A stretch of DNA of 49,240 nt. It comes from JBBQYA01 sp038209155 (GTDB taxonomy: Bacteria; Bacteroidota; Bacteroidia; Sphingobacteriales; Sphingobacteriaceae). The position numbers and the translations under genes were made by a program. The notes below the pieces were generated by a model, which had not been told where the DNA came from, did not search any database, and saw only the letters and a program-made list of their open reading frames with translations. Positions within the stretch are counted from its first letter, which is position 1. Each line of letters starts with the position of its first letter. Positions 44,225 to 49,240 of this stretch are shown here, piece after piece. The stretch covers positions 1 through 49,240 of the forward strand of contig JBBQYA010000010.1 in the NCBI GenBank assembly GCA_038209155.1. The letters run 5' to 3'.

Positions 44225-44632
44225 ATGCAAAATATAGTAGAAATCGCCTCAGGCAACAAAGACTTTTCCACATTGGTAGCTGCGGTAGTAGCAGCAGGAT
44301 TAGCAGAAACACTTAGTGGCGCAGGTCCGTTTACAGTTTTCGCACCAACTAACGATGCTTTTGCCAAGTTACCGGCGGGAACAGTTGAAGAATTAGTTAA
44401 GCCAGAAAACAAAGAAAAATTGGCGGCTATCCTTACTTATCATGTAGTTGCTGGCAAGGCTTTATCTTCGGATTTGTCTGATGGGCAATTAATTAAAACA
44501 GTAAATGGTCAAGAAGTTACAGTATCTGTTGGAGATAATGTAAAAGTGGATGGAGCTGTAGTAGTAGCAGCAGATTTGGAAGCATCAAATGGTGTTATTC
44601 ATGTTATCGACACAGTAATTATGCCTAAGTAA
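44225..44632 (+). CDS. Fasciclin-domain protein without a signal peptide
   Basis: A 135-residue single FAS1 domain: 'MQNIVEIASGNKDFSTLVAA', 'GPFTVFAPTNDAFAKLPAGT' (H1 box) and 'ASNGVIHVIDTVIMP' (H2 box, usually N-G-V-x-H-V-I-D). FAS1 domains mediate adhesion and are normally exported, yet the protein begins directly at the domain with no hydrophobic leader. It may be cytoplasmic or use a non-classical route. The gene looks richer in G and C than its neighbours, which may reflect strong expression or transfer. A strong terminator follows. Confidence 0.93.
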   Translation: MQNIVEIASGNKDFSTLVAAVVAAGLAETLSGAGPFTVFAPTNDAFAKLPAGTVEELVKPENKEKLAAILTYHVVAGKALSSDLSDGQLIKTVNGQEVTVSVGDNVKVDGAVVVAADLEASNGVIHVIDTVIMPK

Positions 44633-44653
44633 GGTTTTAAATACTCATTAAAA

Positions 44654-44690
44654 AAATGGCTATATCAAATTGATGTAGCCATTTTTTTTT
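44654..44690 (+). terminator. Terminator after the fasciclin gene
   Basis: AATGGCTA pairs with TAGCCATT across a 13-base loop and is followed by nine T, 22 bp after the stop codon. Confidence 0.88.
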
Positions 44691-44835
44691 GTAGTTTTTT
44701 AACTCAGTTCTATGTTAATTTACTTTTTGTACTATTAATTCCAAAAGCTTATTATCTAATAATAGTGACGAGGCAAAACTTCTATTTCTTAACTTTTATT
44801 TATATCAAAATTGAATTAATAGAATTTTTAACAAA

Positions 44836-44874
44836 CAAAAAAGCCTGATTATTTTTAGTTAATCAGGCTTTTAC
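44836..44874 (-). terminator. Terminator of the T9SS repeat-protein gene
   Basis: AAAGCCTGATT (44840-44850) pairs with AATCAGGCTTT (44861-44871), with A tracts on the left that become T on the minus strand. It lies 19 bp beyond the stop of the gene at 44893. The intervening 44691-44835 holds nothing recognisable. Confidence 0.85.
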
Positions 44875-44892
44875 AATGTGCAGTATTTGGTT

Positions 44893-46239
44893 TTATTCTT
44901 TAACGAATTTTATGACTTCGGTTTGATTTTCAGCACCTGTGATATAAATTAAATACATCGACTTTGATAATTCTGATACATCAATTCCATCTGTGTATTG
45001 AGGGTTGTAATCAAGATTCTCATATACTGTAGCTCCCAAAAGTGTAGTGATTTTTACTCTGTATTGAGCATTTATATTATCTGTAAATTTAATATTTATT
45101 AGATCATTTGCAGGATTGGGGTAAACTTTAAATTGAGATTTAGAATTATTAATCTGGTTTACGGAAGAAGTATTATCGTACTGCTCATAATAGAATCTAA
45201 CTCTGAAATCATTTAATGTATCAAATTGAAAAATAGTACCATCCCAAGATTCGGATTGTTGAGTTAACATATACCCATTTGAATTGTAAGATAGTAATTG
45301 ACGCCCATAGAAATCCCAGCTATTTCCGATCCACTCTTGGTTTAAAATTTCTATAATTCTACCATTGGCTATTATAATTTGAAAACGTTCGAAATTTTCC
45401 CATCTTGTTCCATCCCATTCTTGGGATATAGCCGAATTTGGTAAATTTCCTGTCGAGTAGGTAAAACTTAATTTAAAGTCATTTACCCAAAGACTATTAA
45501 AATAACTTTGGAATACTTGAGAGGTTTCTCTGTTGTTTACATCAAAAGTATAGAGTGCTCTGAAATCAAATTCCCAAGCTAGATTTTCCCACGTAGAATT
45601 AGTTATAGAAGTTGCATTTAAGCCAACATAAGTGTAATCTGATTTTTCTACAAAATCCCAATCTACACCATTCCATGTACTCCCGATTTCGGATAATAAA
45701 TTATTCCCAGAGTATGTATAGTCTGTTTTAAATGAATTTATAAAGCTCAATGAATTTGGGTCAAATGCTTGATTAAGCTTAGTTAATAATTGGTTATTGG
45801 CATTATAAGTATAACTTATTTTTAAGGAGGGTATAAAACCTGAGCCGTCAAAAACGGAATCTATAGAAAGGATCACCTTATTGCCACCATTAAAAGTTTG
45901 AGCAGTTTTCAATGATGGAGCTGTGGAACTGTTGTAAAATATTCTTTCATCAAATTTAATATCATCAAACTCTAAATAAAAAGGTTGAAGAAGCATACTT
46001 CCTCTATTCCCAGAATAAGAATAAGCAGTGGAATCATTGAAAAATTGAGATTCAGATACCTCTGCAATTAATCTATCGTCCAAAGCAGAAGTTTTTTGTT
46101 GTACTTGGTTAGCATTTAATGACCGAAACATAGAATATAAATCTTTATGTTTTTGGTTTTTTCTAGATTTAGTAAAATCCGTTTGAGCAAAAGTATAAAA
46201 ACTTAATGCCAAGAATAGAAGGGTAAGAATTGATTTCAT
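44893..46239 (-). CDS. Secreted repeat protein with T9SS sorting domain
   Basis: A 448-residue protein from MKSILTLLFLALSFYTFAQ (46239); nine more residues to 46266 would spoil the signal peptide. The central part has about seven imperfect repeats of roughly 30-35 residues built on 'W-D/N-G-x-x-W-x-F-x-x-x-x-x-Y-T-Y-x-x-N' (for example 'STWNGVDWDFVEKSDYTY' and 'QEWDGTRWENFERFQII'), resembling YD-like beta repeats. The C-terminus is a type A T9SS sorting domain ('QFKVYPNPANDLINIKFTDN ... SKSMYLIYITG'). It is probably exported to the cell surface or medium. Binding partner unknown. Confidence 0.82.
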   Translation of the reverse strand: MKSILTLLFLALSFYTFAQTDFTKSRKNQKHKDLYSMFRSLNANQVQQKTSALDDRLIAEVSESQFFNDSTAYSYSGNRGSMLLQPFYLEFDDIKFDERIFYNSSTAPSLKTAQTFNGGNKVILSIDSVFDGSGFIPSLKISYTYNANNQLLTKLNQAFDPNSLSFINSFKTDYTYSGNNLLSEIGSTWNGVDWDFVEKSDYTYVGLNATSITNSTWENLAWEFDFRALYTFDVNNRETSQVFQSYFNSLWVNDFKLSFTYSTGNLPNSAISQEWDGTRWENFERFQIIIANGRIIEILNQEWIGNSWDFYGRQLLSYNSNGYMLTQQSESWDGTIFQFDTLNDFRVRFYYEQYDNTSSVNQINNSKSQFKVYPNPANDLINIKFTDNINAQYRVKITTLLGATVYENLDYNPQYTDGIDVSELSKSMYLIYITGAENQTEVIKFVKE

Positions 46240-46884
46240 ATATTGTTTTATAGATTTTTTTTGCAAAGTAGTGGTTTTTAAACTAATAGAATAATAATTT
46301 ATTGTTAATTAGTTATTTATAAAAAATCTACCTTGTTTTCCCCTTAAAGATTTTGTGAGAATGTTTTATTTGCTAATAATAGAATTACTATCAGAATTAG
46401 TTTTTTACTCTTAGAACTTTGATAATGGTAGTTTTTTCATTGCATAAAACGCATTAGGCTTGGTGATGTGGAAGCAATTTGTAGTAAAGTTAATTTGAAT
46501 CAAGATTTTTACAGATTAAAAGAAATTAATTTAGCTTAGCTCAAACCTAATATTTCTAGTTATCCAAAAAACATAAAACACAGAATAGCGATTACTCATT
46601 TTTCCATCAATGAAAAACCTTAACACATAACCCCACAAAAAAATAACCCCACAAAAACTCCTCTAAAATGGTTTTTTGGCTAGAAAGTAAAAGACTTCTC
46701 TTCTGTTTTTCTTCAATCATTTCTAAACTTAAACCATTTCATTAAAAAACAATAGAAGCGTTAAATTCAACTCAAGCTTAATTTTTCAAACTATTTTCAA
46801 GCAATTTGATTTTATAAACAATCTAAATTTTAAAAATGATTGAATTAGCTAACGAATTTTAAATATTTTTGATTTTTGCATACT
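46240..46884. other. Long spacer upstream of nuoF
   Basis: This 645-bp gap has no intact gene. It contains a short doublet of ATAACCCCACAAAAA (46627-46657). On the plus strand at about 46436-46540 a 32-codon frame reads IKRIRLGDVEAICSKVNLNQ then DFYRLKEINLA, stop, which looks protein-like but was not recognised. TATTTTTG at 46864-46871 matches TAnnTTTG but is only 13 bp before the nuoF ATG. nuoE, expected before nuoF, is not here. Confidence 0.4.
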
Positions 46885-48225
46885 ATGGCCAGAAAGATTT
46901 TATTAGAGAATATTGCTATTGAAGGTATTAATACTTACGATATATACAGAAAAAACGGCGGATACCGATCTGTAGAAAAAGCAATAAAAAATATGACACC
47001 TGATGAGGTGGTAGAGGAAGTGAAGAAATCGGGTTTGAGAGGACGAGGAGGTGCAGGATTTCCTACTGGAATGAAGTGGAGCTTTTTGGCAAAACCAGAA
47101 GGAAAACCTCGCTATTTGGTTTGTAATGCAGATGAAAGTGAGCCAGGCACGTTCAAAGATCGGTATTTGATGGAGAAAATTCCGCATTTGCTAATCGAAG
47201 GAATGATAACTTCTAGCTTTGCTTTGGGTGCAAATACTTCCTACATCTACGTTCGAGGAGAATATTTTTATGTGATAAGAATTTTGGAAAAAGCCATAGC
47301 CGAAGCGTATGCAAATGGCTGGCTTGGAAAAAATATTTTAGGTTCTGGCTATAATTTAGATTTATATGTTCACCCTGGAGCAGGTGCTTATATCTGCGGA
47401 GAGGAAACAGCTCTATTAGAATCTTTGGAAGGTAAGCGAGGAAATCCAAGAATTAAACCTCCTTTTCCGGCTGTGGCTGGTTTGTATGCTTGCCCAACTG
47501 TAGTGAATAATGTGGAAACTTTGGCAGCCGTGGTTCCAATTGTTAATAATGGTGGTGATGAATATGCGAAAGTAGGAATCGGTAGAAGTACAGGAACCAA
47601 ATTGATTTCTGCTTGTGGAAATATTAACAAACCAGGGATTTACGAAATTGAAATGGGGATTACTTGTGAGGAATTTTTGTATTCTGATGAATATTGCGGT
47701 GGAATTGCCAATGGAAAACTGTTGAAAGCTGTTGTAGCTGGTGGTTCTTCGGTACCAATTCTTCCTGCTGCTTTGTTTTTGAAAACTGCGGCTGGAGAAA
47801 ATAGATTAATGAGTTACGAATCTCTTTCTGAAGGTGGCTTTGTGAGTGGAACAATGTTAGGTTCAGGAGGTTTCATCGCAATGGACGAGGACGTTTGTAT
47901 AGTACGAAACACGTGGAATTTCACCAGATTCTATCACCATGAATCTTGTGGACAATGCAGTCCATGCAGAGAAGGAACGGGTTGGATGGAAAAAGTGCTG
48001 CATAGAATTGAGTATGGCCATGGAAAATTAAGCGATATCGATTTATTGGTAGATGTAGCTAAAAAAATTGAAGGAAATACAATTTGTCCACTTGGAGATG
48101 CTGCAGCTTGGCCAGTGGCAAGTGCCATCAGACATTTTAGAGATGAGTTCGAATGGCATGTGAACGAACCTGCAGAATGTTTGGTAAGAAATTATGGTTT
48201 CGGTGAAAAATTAATGGAAGCATAA
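46885..48225 (+). CDS. nuoF: NADH-quinone oxidoreductase subunit F
   Basis: A 446-residue protein starting at ATG 46885 (MARKILLENIAI); a longer frame would need TTG at 46876. Features: 'GLRGRGGAGFPTGMKWSFL' (NADH/FMN binding), 'YLVCNADESEPGTFKDRYLM', 'PGAGAYICGEETALLESLEG' and the N3 cluster 'ESCGQCSPCREGTGWMEKVL' with a fourth Cys in 'GNTICPLGDAAAW'. It holds the NADH site, FMN and one [4Fe-4S] cluster of complex I. nuoG follows after 110 bp. The usual upstream partner nuoE is absent from this window. Confidence 0.96.
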   Translation: MARKILLENIAIEGINTYDIYRKNGGYRSVEKAIKNMTPDEVVEEVKKSGLRGRGGAGFPTGMKWSFLAKPEGKPRYLVCNADESEPGTFKDRYLMEKIPHLLIEGMITSSFALGANTSYIYVRGEYFYVIRILEKAIAEAYANGWLGKNILGSGYNLDLYVHPGAGAYICGEETALLESLEGKRGNPRIKPPFPAVAGLYACPTVVNNVETLAAVVPIVNNGGDEYAKVGIGRSTGTKLISACGNINKPGIYEIEMGITCEEFLYSDEYCGGIANGKLLKAVVAGGSSVPILPAALFLKTAAGENRLMSYESLSEGGFVSGTMLGSGGFIAMDEDVCIVRNTWNFTRFYHHESCGQCSPCREGTGWMEKVLHRIEYGHGKLSDIDLLVDVAKKIEGNTICPLGDAAAWPVASAIRHFRDEFEWHVNEPAECLVRNYGFGEKLMEA

Positions 48226-48335
48226 AATATTTTTAAAAAAAACAGTTTAGTACAATAGATTAGATTCAAACTATTTTTAAATAAAGAAAAATTCTAATTC
48301 ATTATTTCAAGAAATAGTAACCCAACAAAAATATC

Positions 48336-49240
48336 ATGGCAAAAGTAACCATAGACGGAATAGAGATAGAAGTAGAGGATAATACCACTATACTAAATGC
48401 AGCACGAAAAATAGGGGGTGACGTTGTTCCGCCAGCTATGTGCTATTACACCAAACTGAAAGGCAGTGGAGGAAAATGCAGAACTTGTTTGGTGAAGGTA
48501 GCTGCTGGATCTGCCAAAGATCCTAGACCGATGCCGAAATTAGTGGCAAGCTGTTCCACTTTTGTACAAGACGGAATGGTAATCGAAAACATAACTTCCG
48601 ACGAAGTGCTTGAGGCTAGAAAGGGAGTGGTGGAAATGCTTTTGATTAATCATCCGTTGGATTGCCCTGTTTGTGACCAAGCTGGAGAATGTGATTTACA
48701 AAACTTATCATATGAGCATGGAAAGCAAAATACTCGTTATGAATTTAAACGCCGAACGTTCGACCGGATAGATATTGGAGATAAAATTCAGTTGCACATG
48801 AACCGCTGCATTTTGTGTTATAGATGTGTTTATGTTGCGGATCAATTGACAGATAAACGGGTTCATGGAGTTTTGGGACGTGGAGACGCTTCGGAAATTG
48901 GAACTTATATTGAAAAAATAATAGAAAATGATTTTTCAGGAAATGTGATTGATGTATGCCCAGTTGGAGCTTTGACTGATAAAACGTTTCGATTTAAAAA
49001 CAGAGTTTGGTTCACAAAACCGGTGGATGCGCACAGAGATTGCCCAACTTGCTCTGGAAAAGTGGTATTATGGTATCGTGCAGACGAAGTTTTGAGAGTA
49101 ACCGGACGAAAAGATGTCTATGGAGAAGTGGATGAATTTATCTGCAACACCTGTAGATTTGATAAAAAACAAACATCAGATTGGGTGATTGAAGGTCCAA
49201 GAGATATTGAAAAAACTTCTGTGATTGCCTCCAATCATTA
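48336..49240 (+). CDS. nuoG: NADH-quinone oxidoreductase subunit G (3' end outside window)
   Basis: The frame opens at ATG 48336 (MAKVTIDGIEIEVEDNTTIL) and stays open to the window edge, about 301 residues. Iron-sulfur motifs: [2Fe-2S] N1b with 'PPAMCYYTKLKGSGGKCRTC' and 'VASCSTF', the His-Cys site 'NHPLDCPVCDQAGECDLQNL' (N5), then 'NRCILCYRCVYVAD' with 'VIDVCPVGALTDKTF' (N4), followed by the start of the molybdopterin-like domain with 'HRDCPTCSGKVVLWYRADEV' and 'FICNTCRFDK'. It relays electrons from NuoF through the peripheral arm of complex I. Confidence 0.95.
   Translation, partial: MAKVTIDGIEIEVEDNTTILNAARKIGGDVVPPAMCYYTKLKGSGGKCRTCLVKVAAGSAKDPRPMPKLVASCSTFVQDGMVIENITSDEVLEARKGVVEMLLINHPLDCPVCDQAGECDLQNLSYEHGKQNTRYEFKRRTFDRIDIGDKIQLHMNRCILCYRCVYVADQLTDKRVHGVLGRGDASEIGTYIEKIIENDFSGNVIDVCPVGALTDKTFRFKNRVWFTKPVDAHRDCPTCSGKVVLWYRADEVLRVTGRKDVYGEVDEFICNTCRFDKKQTSDWVIEGPRDIEKTSVIASNH

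Overview
This window is about 49 kb of AT-rich bacterial chromosome and almost certainly comes from the phylum Bacteroidota. The supporting signs are two secreted proteins with C-terminal type IX secretion (T9SS) sorting domains, a TPP-riboswitch-controlled TonB-dependent receptor, a DNA-repair helicase/PdeM pair of the 'ligase-associated' type, a short CarB without its allosteric domain, a five-helix-type SdhC in an sdhCAB operon, TAnnTTTG-like promoter elements and few Shine-Dalgarno sequences. Class and genus cannot be fixed from the sequence alone. Most of the window is core housekeeping DNA. There is no prophage, CRISPR array, integrase or transposase gene.

Layout. 1-4.1 kb: an AsmA-like envelope protein (cut by the window edge), a small lipoprotein followed by three tandem terminator copies, then rbfA and a hemolysin III/TrhA-type membrane protein. 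4.1-4.7 kb: six 88-bp direct repeats rich in CACGAAT. 4.7-9.3 kb (minus strand): pnuC-like transporter, NadR-like kinase, a TPP riboswitch with its own candidate promoter, the TonB receptor, a GNAT acetyltransferase and a rhodanese, which together look like a vitamin (probably thiamine) uptake locus. 9.4-16.9 kb: carB, a secreted PQQ sugar dehydrogenase, and the helicase/PdeM repair pair. 17.2-20.8 kb: sdhC-sdhA-sdhB, meeting a secreted M1-type peptidase head-on. 22.8-27 kb: a conserved unknown, a pirin, dsbD and birA. 27-33 kb: rsfS, ftsH, a LUD-domain protein, lpxH, a secreted unknown and prfA.

33.1-34.2 kb is the most unusual part. Next to a tRNA-Asp gene lies a mosaic of two single-domain GIY-YIG nuclease genes (one truncated), four copies of the nuclease gene's 3' end, two copies of the tRNA-Asp 3' end and seven copies of a 17-bp palindrome that sits at nearly every block junction. 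No integrase or transposase is present. It looks like a small palindrome-associated GIY-YIG element that expanded at the tRNA.

34.4-49.2 kb: a small unknown, a protease-tail remnant, a DUF421 protein, a lipocalin, an M50-like membrane protease, rarA, an MsbA-like exporter, an ABC-F protein with one degenerate ATP site, an aldehyde dehydrogenase broken by one in-frame TAA two codons before its catalytic cysteine, a fasciclin protein, a T9SS-exported repeat protein, and nuoF-nuoG of complex I (nuoG runs off the end). Several long spacers near 38.3, 42.3 and 46.5 kb hold short decayed reading frames, which suggests gene loss around an otherwise compact core.
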